Shown: positions 48,030-56,047 of the stretch, one piece after another
Layout of the letters: every line of letters starts with the position of its first letter
Numbering within the stretch: position 1 is the first letter of the stretch
From: Brevibacillus humidisoli
GTDB taxonomy: Bacteria > Bacillota > Bacilli > Brevibacillales > Brevibacillaceae
Assembly (NCBI RefSeq): GCF_020923435.1
Contig: NZ_CP087263.1
Location: 3,677,970 to 3,741,969, forward strand
Length of the DNA stretch: 64,000 nucleotides
Direction of reading: 5' to 3'
Program-made: the position numbers and the translations under genes
Notes under the pieces: generated by a model
The model's input: the letters and a program-made list of their open reading frames with translations, nothing else
Told to the model about the DNA's origin: nothing
The model's database searches: none

Positions 48030-48084
48030 TTGCATCTCGTTTGTATCTCGCTCGTATTTTGCGTATATCTCGCTTGTACTCTCC
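48030..48084. repeat. Five degenerate 11-bp tandem repeats
   Basis: The units TTGCATCTCGT, TTGTATCTCGC, TCGTATTTTGC, GTATATCTCGC and TTGTACTCTCC follow without gaps. They lie in the gap between the nitroreductase gene and the small convergent membrane gene. No protein function is evident. Confidence 0.65.
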
Positions 48085-48090
48085 CGTTTC

Positions 48091-48249
48091 TCATCCTTTC
48101 TTCTCGATCTGCTCGATCGTGATGGGGTACCGATCCCATAAGAACTGCAGGTCGTACTGGGTCGTATCCTCTTTTACCATCCGATTTGTACCGTACACCA
48201 CTGCTGCCACCAGAATGAACAAAATCAAAATACCCGGTATGGCCGCCAT
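48091..48249 (-). CDS. Small single-pass membrane protein
   Basis: This 52-residue protein has an N-terminal membrane helix (IPGILILFILVAAVVYG) and a charged cytoplasmic or outer tail (YDLQFLWDRYPITIEQIEKK). GGGAGG lies 8 nt before the ATG at 48249; the longer frame from 48273 lacks this. It resembles small uncharacterised Bacilli membrane proteins. I cannot name a function. Confidence 0.6.
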   Translation of the reverse strand: MAAIPGILILFILVAAVVYGTNRMVKEDTTQYDLQFLWDRYPITIEQIEKKG

Positions 48250-48347
48250 AGTTAGTTCCTCCCTTTTTGCCACATGTATATGAGCAAACCAGGAGGAGCA
48301 TGACGTCTCCCGCTTGTCCCCAGTCTATCCCCAAGCTTAAGATCAAA

Positions 48348-48496
48348 TGTGAATAACTTTGTGGATAACTTTAGCTGTTACAAGCCTGATCCGCCGTATA
48401 TTTTTTGACAACAAGGAAATATTACGTAAGATTGATGAAAGTATTGCCGCGAACACATGTTTTTGTGCACAAGCTGTGGATAATTTCGTGGATAAC
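48348..48496. promoter_or_regulatory. Cluster of DnaA-box-like sites
   Basis: TGTGAATAAC (48348), TGTGGATAAC (48360), TGTGGATAA (48475) and CGTGGATAAC (48487) all have the same orientation. The second and third contain a perfect DnaA box (TTATCCACA on the other strand) and the other two differ by one base. They fall in two close pairs, 106 bp apart, directly upstream of the small gene at 48514. Confidence 0.6.
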
Positions 48497-48513
48497 TGAT
48501 TGGGGGGCTTGGT

Positions 48514-48765
48514 TTGCCGCGCGATCGCTACTACCTGATTTACCAAGAGGCGAGTGACGACGAATGCTTGCTCACGATCCAGCCCTACGAGGATCAACAA
48601 GCCTTGGCTGAAGCCCTAAGCGAGCTAAAAAGTCAGCAAATCACCGACTATACGATTATTAAAGGGCGCAAGATAAAAGCAACGCTGCGGGTAGCTGTAG
48701 ATTTAGCAGAAGCGGATGATGAAGAAGCGAAGACGGATGAAGAAGCGAAGCAGGAAAAAGCATAA
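48514..48765 (+). CDS. Small conserved-looking acidic protein
   Basis: This 83-residue cytoplasmic protein has a compact start (RDRYYLIYQEASDDECLLTI) with alternating hydrophobics and an acidic, Glu/Lys-rich tail with EEAKTDEEAKQEK. The start is TTG at 48514 with GGGGGG six nt upstream. A terminator follows. It is transcribed right after the DnaA-box-like cluster. I do not recognise the family. Confidence 0.6.
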   Translation: MPRDRYYLIYQEASDDECLLTIQPYEDQQALAEALSELKSQQITDYTIIKGRKIKATLRVAVDLAEADDEEAKTDEEAKQEKA

Positions 48766-48773
48766 ACGAGGTA

Positions 48774-48800
48774 CTCCCCCGCATAGGGGGCTTTTCTTTT
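48774..48800 (+). terminator. Terminator after the small acidic protein
   Basis: CCCCC-GCATA-GGGGG is followed by CTTTTCTTTT. It separates this gene from the ECF sigma operon. Confidence 0.7.
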
Positions 48801-48882
48801 GCTCGGGATTAGCCGATGCTGACAATAGCGTGAAATTCTGCACCGGTCTCATCCGTACTATTGATTGGAAGGGGGGGCATAC

Positions 48883-49503
48883 ATGGACACGCATCACCAT
48901 GAGGATATCTACGCTCTAAACACCCGCTCGCTGACGGGCATCCAACAATTTTTACAGGGTGACGCCAATGGCTTTGATACGCTGATCGAGTTGTTCGGGC
49001 AGCGGGTCATGCGCCTTGTGCAAAAGATGATTTACTCCCACCACGATGCACAGGATGTCTACAACGAGATTTGGTTAAAAGTAGCGCAAAACCTGCATAA
49101 ATACGATCAATCGCTCCCCTTTCACTCATGGCTGTACCGGCTTGCCTCCAATACCTGTATCGATTTTCTTCGCAAAAAGAGGGATATTGTGATGGAAGAC
49201 GATCGCCTGCACGTGCATGTGCAAAAAGAGAACAGCACCTATAGCAACACACCGGAGAGCTTGTTCCTAGAGAAAGAATTCCAAACGCAACTTAACCAAC
49301 TGCTCTCCCATTTGGATGAGACGGATCGCTTGATTGTGACACTCCGCTTCAGTGAAGAGCTAAGTTACGAAGAGATTGGCAGTATTGTAGGGATGAGTAA
49401 AAATACGGTCGGAACGAGGTTGTTTCGAGCCCGCAAACAGTTGAAGCAACTGCTGCAGCATTTGACCGACAAAAGGAGGTCTCCCCATGTCTCATATCGA
49501 TGA
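48883..49503 (+). CDS. ECF-type RNA polymerase sigma factor
   Basis: This 206-residue sigma-70 factor has region 2 (residues 25-95, with YSHHDAQDVYNEIWLKV and SWLYRLASNTCIDFLRKK) and region 4 (residues 135-190, with FSEELSYEEIGSIVGMSKNT). Regions 1 and 3 are absent, as in ECF factors. AAGGGGGG lies before the ATG at 48883. The stop overlaps the anti-sigma start by 17 bp, so the two are coupled. The signal it answers is unknown, but the bactofilin-like partner downstream hints at the cell envelope. Confidence 0.93.
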   Translation: MDTHHHEDIYALNTRSLTGIQQFLQGDANGFDTLIELFGQRVMRLVQKMIYSHHDAQDVYNEIWLKVAQNLHKYDQSLPFHSWLYRLASNTCIDFLRKKRDIVMEDDRLHVHVQKENSTYSNTPESLFLEKEFQTQLNQLLSHLDETDRLIVTLRFSEELSYEEIGSIVGMSKNTVGTRLFRARKQLKQLLQHLTDKRRSPHVSYR

Positions 49504-50047
49504 AATAACGATGATGATGTATACAGATGGTGAGTTACTGACCGAAGAATCGGAAAAAGTGGCAGAGCATTTGCGGAGTTGCCAGGAATGTCGAAATACG
49601 TACGATTCCTGGATGGAGGACCGCTCGTTTTTTGAGCAGTCGTTTTCGGCGACATCCGCCCCATTGCCATCGCTCCATCCATCTGTCACACAGCAAATCG
49701 ACGCCATTTGTGCTTTGCACAGAAAAAACAGGCAGGCTTCTTCGAAAATCATCAACCGATTGACTGCCCTGCTTCTCTCCCTTTTCCTGCTGGCCGTCAT
49801 ACCTGCCCAGAGCTGGCTGTTTAACTGGCTGGAATGGCTTTGGCCGATCGTGCAGCCCTACCTGCTGTGGACTTCGACGTTTTGGTTGAGAGAAAATGCC
49901 CACACACTCTGGGATTATCTTCTGCTCAGCTGCTTTCTGTTCTCCGCCTTGTTCGTCTGTCTCATCTTGGCCATCATCTTGACCGGCGCCAACCGTCAGG
50001 CCGAATCGATCGATCCAGCCTATTCGAGAGGAGGGGACAGACCGTGA
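49487..50047 (+). CDS. Zinc-finger anti-sigma factor
   Basis: This 186-residue protein begins with an anti-sigma zinc-finger pattern (HLRSCQECRNTYD, residues 28-40) followed by two to three membrane segments (LLLSLFLLAVIPAQSWLF near 95 and CFLFSALFVCLILAIILTG near 150). It probably holds the upstream ECF sigma factor at the membrane until a signal arrives. The start overlaps the sigma gene, and its stop overlaps the GTG of the next gene (GTGA). The three genes are one tightly coupled operon. Confidence 0.88.
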   Translation: MSHIDEITMMMYTDGELLTEESEKVAEHLRSCQECRNTYDSWMEDRSFFEQSFSATSAPLPSLHPSVTQQIDAICALHRKNRQASSKIINRLTALLLSLFLLAVIPAQSWLFNWLEWLWPIVQPYLLWTSTFWLRENAHTLWDYLLLSCFLFSALFVCLILAIILTGANRQAESIDPAYSRGGDRP

Positions 50048-51168
50048 AGAATCGGATCAGGATGCTGCTGTTGGTATTCGCATTGTTGGCCATATCCGGT
50101 ACTACCTGTTTTGCCTTTCAAGCTGTTTCCCAGGAAACCTATGTCTTGGCCAACGGGGAAACGCATATCGGTGATCTCTTCGTGACTGGCCGCAAGGTGG
50201 TTATTGAGGGACATGTGCAAGGGGACATATATTCGTTTGCGGAAAGTTTGCAGATCAGCGGCAAGGTGACGGGAGACGTCATCACGTTTTCCAATGATAC
50301 CGTAATCCGCGGAGAGATAGACGGTGATATCCGGGCGTTTACACGCAACTTGACGATAGACGGTCATGTGACGAGGAGTACGACCGTTTTTACCCAGTAT
50401 CTCAATCTATCCCAATCGGGCGAGATCGGACGTAATGTCTTGGCCTTTTCCCAAACCGTTGATCTGCTTGGGCGATTGGGCGGCGAGATCAATGGAACGA
50501 TCGCGGATATGCGAATCACCGGGGAGATCGGGCGCGGCATCACGATGCTGCGGGTTGGCCAGTTGCAAATCGAACCATCAGCTAAAATCAACGGTGATGT
50601 TCGCTACATGAGTCATCAGGAGGCTTCCATTGCTCCCGGGGCGCAAATCACAGGGGAGGTGGCGTATACCCAGTTAGAGCCGGAGCCGAAGGAAAGCCCG
50701 ACATGGCCCATCTTGCTTGTTGTGATGTCGGTGATCAGTACGGTACTGCTATGGCTGGTGATCCGCTTCCTGTTTCCAAAAACACTGTTGTCCATTCAAC
50801 GTACGCTGGATGAAAAAACGCTTGGTCACTTTGGCGTCGGGATTCTGCTGCTGCTCGCTGTTCCGATGTTGACGGTAATCCTGTTGATTACCATCATCGG
50901 CATTCCGGTTGCCGTCACACTTGTCGTTGTGGTTGGCGTGCTGCTGTTTGTAGCCAAAATCTTTGTCGGCACGTGGGCGGGCCTTCGGCTGGCTGAACGA
51001 TTTCAGTGGCGGATTCCTCCCCTGTTGACAGAATTGATCGGCGTGATCGGTCTCTCTCTGCTGGTTCACCTGCCATTTGCTGGATGGTTGGTCGCGATTG
51101 CCGTCTGGATGATCTTTCTCGGAGCCGTCGCAGCAACCGTCCGCCGCGTCAACCGTTCTGTCCTCTAG
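50044..51168 (+). CDS. Membrane protein with bactofilin-like repeat domain
   Basis: This 374-residue protein starts with a signal peptide or signal anchor (IRMLLLVFALLAISGTTCFA). It is followed by about 170 residues of short beta-helix repeats with G-x-[IV] steps (HVQGDIYSFAESLQISGKVT), the polymer-forming bactofilin pattern. The C-terminal half has four membrane segments near 230-370. The GTG at 50044 overlaps the anti-sigma stop. Genes of this architecture often follow sigma/anti-sigma pairs; a role in sensing or shaping the envelope is inferred. Confidence 0.8.
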   Translation: MKNRIRMLLLVFALLAISGTTCFAFQAVSQETYVLANGETHIGDLFVTGRKVVIEGHVQGDIYSFAESLQISGKVTGDVITFSNDTVIRGEIDGDIRAFTRNLTIDGHVTRSTTVFTQYLNLSQSGEIGRNVLAFSQTVDLLGRLGGEINGTIADMRITGEIGRGITMLRVGQLQIEPSAKINGDVRYMSHQEASIAPGAQITGEVAYTQLEPEPKESPTWPILLVVMSVISTVLLWLVIRFLFPKTLLSIQRTLDEKTLGHFGVGILLLLAVPMLTVILLITIIGIPVAVTLVVVVGVLLFVAKIFVGTWAGLRLAERFQWRIPPLLTELIGVIGLSLLVHLPFAGWLVAIAVWMIFLGAVAATVRRVNRSVL

Positions 51169-51174
51169 CCTACT

Positions 51175-51202
51175 CCTTTCGCCCCTTCCCAGGGGCGAAA
51201 GG
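51175..51202 (+). terminator. Hairpin after the sigma operon
   Basis: CCTTTCGCCCC and GGGGCGAAAGG form a perfect 11-bp stem five bases after the stop. There is no T run, so it may be a partial terminator or a 3'-end stabiliser. Confidence 0.55.
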
Positions 51203-51331
51203 ATGATTCTGGCCGGCGGGCAGTAACGGGTACCTTTATCGCCATACAGAAAGCAGAGCTTGAACGGCAAAAAGCAGTTTTACTTTTACTCATTTCGGGA
51301 TACATTAGAGAAGTAGGTAGAGGTCATTTTG

Positions 51332-51361
51332 TTTGACCTTTTTTGACCTTTAGTGTATGAT
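51332..51361 (+). promoter_or_regulatory. clpP promoter with CtsR operator
   Basis: TTTGACC-TTT-TTTGACC (51332-51348) is the CtsR heptamer repeat (GGTCAAA twice on the other strand). TTGACC at 51333-51338 and TATGAT at 51356-51361 are exactly 17 bp apart, so the operator covers the -35 and spacer. CtsR would block the promoter except during heat or protein stress. Confidence 0.9.
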
Positions 51362-51389
51362 TAGACTTGAAAGGAGAGGAGGACTGCCA

Positions 51390-51986
51390 ATGGATATGCA
51401 TTTGATTCCGACCGTAATCGAGCAAACGAATCGCGGTGAACGTGCTTACGATATCTACTCCCGACTGTTGAAAGATCGCATCATCTTCCTGGGTACCCCG
51501 ATTAACGATGTGGTTGCGAACAGCGTGGTCGCCCAGTTGTTGTTCCTCACCGCCGAGGACCCGGATAAAGATATCAGTCTTTACATCAACAGCCCGGGCG
51601 GTTCTATCACGGCGGGAATGGCCATATACGACACGATGCAGTTCATCAAGCCTGACGTCTCTACCATCTGTGTCGGCTTGGCTGCTTCGATGGGTTCTTT
51701 CCTGCTCTGCGCGGGAGCGAAAGGCAAACGATTCGCTCTGCCCAACAGTGAGATCATGATTCACCAGCCCCTTGGCGGCGCGCAGGGTCAAGCTAGTGAC
51801 ATTGAAATAGCGGCTAAGCGAATTGTGCGGATGCGTGAACACCTAAACCGCATCTACGCTGAGCGCACCGGTCAGCCCATTGAGCGAATCGCTCGCGATA
51901 CAGACCGTGACCATTTTATGTCTGCGCAGGACGCCAAGGAGTATGGGCTGATCGACGATGTGATTTCCTCCACACCAGCAAAATAA
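51390..51986 (+). CDS. clpP: ATP-dependent Clp protease proteolytic subunit
   Basis: ClpP forms the tetradecameric chamber that degrades proteins unfolded by ClpX, ClpC or ClpE. The 198-residue protein has the catalytic serine in [11 protein letters not shown] near residue 98, histidine in [12 protein letters not shown] near 123, and aspartate in ARDTDRDHF near 172. GGAGGA lies before the ATG at 51390. A CtsR operator and a strong sigma-A promoter control it, and a bidirectional terminator follows. Confidence 0.97.
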   Translation: MDMHLIPTVIEQTNRGERAYDIYSRLLKDRIIFLGTPINDVVANSVVAQLLFLTAEDPDKDISLYINSPGGSITAGMAIYDTMQFIKPDVSTICVGLAASMGSFLLCAGAKGKRFALPNSEIMIHQPLGGAQGQASDIEIAAKRIVRMREHLNRIYAERTGQPIERIARDTDRDHFMSAQDAKEYGLIDDVISSTPAK

Positions 51987-52021
51987 GCAGATCTCGTAAC
52001 ACGCTTCAAGTGCCGTCACGC

Positions 52022-52059
52022 AAAAAGACTTTCCCAGAACGGTCCGGGGAAGTCTTTTT
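52022..52059. terminator. Bidirectional terminator between clpP and sspH
   Basis: AAAAAGACTT and AAGTCTTTTT bracket CCC/GGG, so T runs occur on both strands. It serves the convergent clpP and sspH genes. Confidence 0.85.
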
Positions 52060-52063
52060 CCTT

Positions 52064-52243
52064 TTACTTTTCCTTCAGTTCGGTAATCGCAACGGTTCTG
52101 CTCTCCTGGGGATTGCCTTCGGTATGTACCCGTGCGATGTTCTCATTTTCATCCACATCATCGATCCATACCGGTACCCCTGCGTATTCGACACTCACTC
52201 TCTCCGCTGAATGCAAGATTTCTTTTGCCCGTGCAGCGTCCAC
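52064..52243 (-). CDS. sspH: H-type small acid-soluble spore protein
   Basis: This 59-residue protein starts with GTG at 52243, with AAAGGAG ten nt upstream, and stops with TAA at 52064. The sequence DAARAKEILHSAERVSVEYA and the following GVPVWIDDVDENENIARVH match the H-type SASP family. Members are packed into the dormant spore and depend on sigma-G in B. subtilis. It lies between the clpP terminator and another tiny gene on the same strand. It is direct evidence of a spore former. Confidence 0.85.
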   Translation of the reverse strand: MDAARAKEILHSAERVSVEYAGVPVWIDDVDENENIARVHTEGNPQESRTVAITELKEK

Positions 52244-52285
52244 GCTCCGTCAACTCCTTTCCGTCCCTGAATACTCGCGATCAAG

Positions 52286-52462
52286 CTATTTCAGATCAAC
52301 TGATTCTGGATCATCCATCGTATCGGTAGTCGTCTGTTCGATGAGTCCGTTTTGCGAACTGACGACACCTCCTCCCAGTCCCTCGTTCACCATCCGATCA
52401 ACATCGATGAAGTTCTCGTCTCTTCCTTCGTGCAGTGAATCAGTCTGCTGACGTCGACTCAT
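52286..52462 (-). CDS. Small hydrophilic protein, unknown
   Basis: This 58-residue protein starts with ATG at 52462, with GGGGGGAAAG just upstream, and stops at 52286. It is polar and acidic (SRRQQTDSLHEGRDENFIDV, then VNEGLGGGVVSSQNGLIEQT) without a membrane segment. Position upstream of sspH on the same strand suggests a sporulation role, but that is only context. I do not recognise the family. Confidence 0.6.
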   Translation of the reverse strand: MSRRQQTDSLHEGRDENFIDVDRMVNEGLGGGVVSSQNGLIEQTTTDTMDDPESVDLK

Positions 52463-52647
52463 ACTTTCCCCCCTTTTGAGTTGGTCAAACGATTCCGCGG
52501 TTGTTTTAACGATTCCCCCAAATCGGCTGCGCCATTCATCCTGTAAAAGGATTGGTGCAGATTACATACCGGTCTGTAGCCTGGGAAAACTAGACGAGGC
52601 TGCCCGGGTTCGGACAGCACAGCAACCAGCAAAAGGAGGATCCATCC

Positions 52648-52980
52648 ATGCATACGTATCAACATGCCATCCAACAAATTCAACAATGTGAGCAGTTGAT
52701 CAATCAGTTGATGCAGCAGACTCAACAGGCTACCGCCATGTATCAGCAAATGATGCAGCAAGAACAGCAGAACGTAACGATGCTGGAACAGATGGCTCAA
52801 CGGGAGCGAGCAGCCACTCAGATGATTCAAACGGCTCTGCAAGGACACCAGACTGCAATGAATCGCATGCAGCAAGCAGCCCAGCTCTGCAGCCAGATGA
52901 GACAAGAGCTCTCCGGTGCCATCTCAGCTCAAGGTGTGAACTACAGCTATAGGACGGCGCAATACCAAGGGGTTCAATGA
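52648..52980 (+). CDS. Glutamine-rich helical protein
   Basis: This 110-residue protein is about a quarter glutamine, with repeated QQ and MQQ steps (QLINQLMQQTQQATAMYQQM) and a predicted long helix up to residue 90. AAGGAGG lies eight nt before the ATG and a strong terminator follows, so the gene is real. Similar small Gln-rich proteins occur in spore coats of Bacilli, but no family can be named from the sequence. Confidence 0.65.
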   Translation: MHTYQHAIQQIQQCEQLINQLMQQTQQATAMYQQMMQQEQQNVTMLEQMAQRERAATQMIQTALQGHQTAMNRMQQAAQLCSQMRQELSGAISAQGVNYSYRTAQYQGVQ

Positions 52981-52996
52981 CCCTTTACTGGCACAC

Positions 52997-53030
52997 AAAA
53001 GGGCTGTTCCATATGCGGACAGCCCTTTTT
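52997..53030 (+). terminator. Terminator of the Gln-rich gene
   Basis: AAAAGGGCTGT and ACAGCCCTTTT form an 11-bp stem, with T and A runs on either side. It may also end the convergent PilZ gene. Confidence 0.85.
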
Positions 53031-53469
53031 ACTGATGCTCCCTATCGAAAAATGCAGTTGCGTCCCCGTGGTAAAAATCACAGCTGGTAATGTTGTTCCC
53101 CCGACGAAGTTTGATTTGCAGCTCGCTGACCAGTCTGACGAGTAGAGCCTTTAGATCTTCGTCAATGGTAAACGAAACCCCGTAGTGGAACAATCCGTCT
53201 GGCCGTTCCGCTTTTCTCACGATGTAGCCCAGTGGTTTGATTTGTTGGTTAAACAGACGCATCCGGAATTCCAAAACAATCTCAGTCTGTACCGGGAGGT
53301 TGAGATTAGACACAAATCCAAGACCACCGGCACTGATGTTATCAACCAGTACGTGGGCTTCACCCGACTCAATCTCGTTGTCCTTAATCCTGACGATGCT
53401 CGTCTGTGCCTCCAACGGCGGTTCTAGCTCAAGCCGAAAGAACGTCCGCTGGTTCACCATGGTTTCCAC
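53029..53469 (-). CDS. PilZ-domain protein (c-di-GMP receptor)
   Basis: This 146-residue cytoplasmic protein is a PilZ domain. It has the c-di-GMP ligands RTFFR (RxxxR, residues 8-12) and the second motif DNISAGGLGF near residue 43. No partner domain is present, so it probably works as a single-domain adaptor in motility or envelope control. The start is a GTG at 53469, with GGGGGG nine nt upstream; an ATG three codons later is also possible. It converges on the Gln-rich gene and is divergent from nothing nearby. Confidence 0.85.
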   Translation of the reverse strand: METMVNQRTFFRLELEPPLEAQTSIVRIKDNEIESGEAHVLVDNISAGGLGFVSNLNLPVQTEIVLEFRMRLFNQQIKPLGYIVRKAERPDGLFHYGVSFTIDEDLKALLVRLVSELQIKLRRGNNITSCDFYHGDATAFFDREHQ

Positions 53470-53601
53470 GTCAGTTGTCCCCCCCGCTGTCTCTTTCCTC
53501 GTGATGCAGGAAGTATCTGAATCTCAAAACAGATCGTTCCATACCATTATATCGAATTTACTTTAAATAATGAAGAATTAGACAAAAGTAGACAAAAAAA
53601 G

Positions 53602-53634
53602 CAAAAAATCCGTTCAGATTTGATCTCTGAACGG
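53602..53634 (-). terminator. Terminator of the rapZ-yvcK-whiA-crh operon
   Basis: On the minus strand CCGTTCAG and CTGAACGG pair, followed by ATTTTTTGC and seven T. It lies 66 bp after crh. Confidence 0.85.
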
Positions 53635-53699
53635 TTGATGCAATAACAGTCATGTTCTTTTTTTCGAGTCACTCGGCCACCAGTAAAAAATAGAGAACG

Positions 53700-53957
53700 T
53701 TACTCCTCTACGCTTACCAGTTTCGCCAAGCTGGCCACTGCTTGGGAGGCATCTGGCCCATCCGCCAAGATCGTGATTTCCGTACCCGAGCCGATCGCCA
53801 AACTCATAATACCCATGATGCTTTTGGCATTTACCTTCTTGTTCTCTTTTTCTACAAATATCTCCGATGCAAACCGGTTTGCCTCTTGTACAAAAAAAGC
53901 AGCTGGTCGTGCTTGCAAACCCGTTTTCAGTTTAACCAGAACCTGCTGTTGTACCAT
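53700..53957 (-). CDS. crh: Catabolite repression HPr-like protein Crh
   Basis: This 85-residue HPr-fold protein has GLQARP in place of the GIHARP of HPr: the catalytic histidine is replaced by glutamine, so it cannot carry PTS phosphate. The regulatory serine in KSIMGIMSLAIGSG (Ser46 region) is present. Crh phosphorylated at this serine works with CcpA, and unmodified Crh affects methylglyoxal synthase in B. subtilis. The ATG at 53957 is preceded by GGAGGT. It follows whiA as in B. subtilis. Confidence 0.93.
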   Translation of the reverse strand: MVQQQVLVKLKTGLQARPAAFFVQEANRFASEIFVEKENKKVNAKSIMGIMSLAIGSGTEITILADGPDASQAVASLAKLVSVEE

Positions 53958-54004
53958 TGCAACCTCCCTCTCTTTCTTTCGCTCTTGCAGACCATTATAC
54001 CATG

Positions 54005-54955
54005 TCAAGGGGAAGAAATATTTTCATTTTCTCTCAATTTGTCAGCGATTTCGTTAATTTTTCGGAGCCTGTGGTTGATCCCCGACTTGCTGACCACGCC
54101 ACTTGGCAGCAATTCGCCCAGTTCCTTCAGGTTGATGTCGGGATGAAGCAGGCGCAGTTCCGCCACTTCTCGCAACCGCGGCGGCAGATTCTCCAAGCCA
54201 ATCTCCCGTTCAATCAACTGAATATTTTCCATCTGTCGGGTAGCAGCATTAACCGTTTTGTTGATATTGGCGATTTCACAGTTGTGCAAACGGTTGACAG
54301 AATTACGCATATCCTTGACAATACGGACATCTTCGAAGTACAACAGCGCCTGGTGTGCCCCGATCAGGCTTAGGTATTCCGTGATTTTTTCCCCTTCCTT
54401 GATGTACATTACAAACCCTTTTTTGCGCTCAATACATTTCGCATTGAGGCGATAGCGGTTCGCTAGTGCTGTCAGTGCTTCGCAAAAGTCCTGATAGGCA
54501 GTGAAAATCTCCAGGTGGTAACTGGAAGCTTCTGGATGGTTGACAGATCCTCCCGCCAGAAAGGCTCCCCGCAGATAAGCTCCCCGACAGCATGATGTTT
54601 TGGTCAAATCGCGTGGGATCCCCGGATAAAATGACAAGTTTTCATCCATGATCGACAGCGCCTGCAGGATTTCGTTGGCGCCCCGAGGAATCCGTACGAT
54701 GTAGACATTATTTTTCTTCAGGCGCATCTTTTTTCGTACCAGCAGCTCTGCATGTACCTGGAACAACTTCTTTGTGAGGACGTAAATCCGTCTGGCTATC
54801 GCCGCATTTTCTGTCGATACATCCAAAACAAAGCGGCCTGCACCAAACTGCAAGCTGCCATTCATGCGGATCAGCGCCGACAATTCCGCCCGACTGCAGC
54901 AGTCAGATGGCTGCAGCATGGTTAGTTCTTTTTTGACGTGTGCTGCGAAGGACAT
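54005..54955 (-). CDS. whiA: WhiA family DNA-binding protein
   Basis: This 316-residue protein has a LAGLIDADG-like N-terminal fold ([20 protein letters not shown] near 17-36, and [20 protein letters not shown] near 125) and a C-terminal helix-turn-helix ([20 protein letters not shown]). It influences cell division and chromosome segregation in B. subtilis. The start is 6 bp after yvcK, and crh follows, the conserved order in Bacilli. Confidence 0.95.
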   Translation of the reverse strand: MSFAAHVKKELTMLQPSDCCSRAELSALIRMNGSLQFGAGRFVLDVSTENAAIARRIYVLTKKLFQVHAELLVRKKMRLKKNNVYIVRIPRGANEILQALSIMDENLSFYPGIPRDLTKTSCCRGAYLRGAFLAGGSVNHPEASSYHLEIFTAYQDFCEALTALANRYRLNAKCIERKKGFVMYIKEGEKITEYLSLIGAHQALLYFEDVRIVKDMRNSVNRLHNCEIANINKTVNAATRQMENIQLIEREIGLENLPPRLREVAELRLLHPDINLKELGELLPSGVVSKSGINHRLRKINEIADKLRENENISSP

Positions 54956-54961
54956 GGCGCT

Positions 54962-55951
54962 TCACCCCATTTTCTGCTTCATCAGTTCGACGACTTGCCG
55001 ACTTACGGCGTCTGCATCGTGGCGCAGCAGACCGTCTTCATAGGCGATTAACTGACCAGACATGACATGCAGACCGAGTGCCGTCAGCTTGTCATGGTCG
55101 CAAACGACAGGCGCTGCTCCCTTTTCCGCATATTTTTCTCGAACGGCATCGGGAACATCTGTTGTATTAACGATGATCGTGTCGAGGAACGGTCTGTCGA
55201 CGTGATCGTACATCGCCTGTACATGATCTGATGCCGTAAAATGGTCTGTCTCTCCCGGCTGAGTCATCACGTTGCAAATATAGATCTTGGGCGCCGTCGA
55301 TGCTATGATTTCGTCGAACAACCCGCGCACCAAGAGATTGGGAATAATACTTGTATACAGACTCCCCGGCCCGAGCAGAACGGCATCCGCCTCTGCGATG
55401 GCCCGGGCCGCTTCCGCCAACGGCACAGCGTCCGGCGGATCGAGGAAGACTCGCTTGATTGGCTTTCCGTACAGCGGTATTTGTGACTCTCCCAACACGA
55501 TTGCTCCGTCTGCCATTTCTGCTTTTAACAATATCGATTGATTGGAGGCTGGCAGCACCTCACCGCGTACGGCAAGAACCCTGCTTAAGCCCTTTACGGC
55601 AGTAACAAAGTCGCCGGTGATTTCGTTCAAGGCTGCAATCAGTAGATTTCCCAAATTATGTCCTACCAATCCCGTTCCGTTGGAAAAACGGTATTGCATT
55701 ACCTTTTCCATCAGCGGTTCCGTGTCGGCCAAGGCAGTCAGAACGTTGCGAATATCCCCTGGCGGAAGCATATCCATCTCCATCCGCAACCTCCCTGAAC
55801 TGCCGCCGTCATCCGCTACCGTTACGATAGCTGTGATATGGACCGGATGCTGCTTTAATCCACGCAGCAATACGGAAAGACCGGTTCCGCCACCGATCAC
55901 GACAACGCGCGGCAACTCACCTGACTGCCCTCCCCTTCTCCCTGTTGACAT
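54962..55951 (-). CDS. yvcK: YvcK/GlmR family regulator
   Basis: This 329-residue protein of the CofD-like fold has GGGTGLSVLLRGLK near residue 20 and DDGGSSGRLR near 47, both typical of the UDP-sugar-binding YvcK family. In B. subtilis it (also called GlmR) adjusts carbon flow to cell-wall precursors and binds UDP-GlcNAc. It lies between rapZ and whiA, as in most Bacilli. Other motifs such as GHNLGNLLIAAL near 97 are present. Confidence 0.95.
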   Translation of the reverse strand: MSTGRRGGQSGELPRVVVIGGGTGLSVLLRGLKQHPVHITAIVTVADDGGSSGRLRMEMDMLPPGDIRNVLTALADTEPLMEKVMQYRFSNGTGLVGHNLGNLLIAALNEITGDFVTAVKGLSRVLAVRGEVLPASNQSILLKAEMADGAIVLGESQIPLYGKPIKRVFLDPPDAVPLAEAARAIAEADAVLLGPGSLYTSIIPNLLVRGLFDEIIASTAPKIYICNVMTQPGETDHFTASDHVQAMYDHVDRPFLDTIIVNTTDVPDAVREKYAEKGAAPVVCDHDKLTALGLHVMSGQLIAYEDGLLRHDADAVSRQVVELMKQKMG

Positions 55952-56047
55952 AGGTCACCTCATTATCTTCATATGAACCTAGCCCTCATATGAGAAATCT
56001 TGTCTCTTTTTATCCCGATCGTAATGGATCTCCTTGCCATCCTATGC

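Noticed and set aside
48030-48084. CRISPR array
   Set aside because: The units are 11 bp without spacers, and no cas genes are present. No other CRISPR-like array was seen in the window.
48348-48496. The chromosome origin oriC
   Set aside because: There is no dnaA, dnaN or AT-rich unwinding region next to the boxes, and the neighbours are unrelated.
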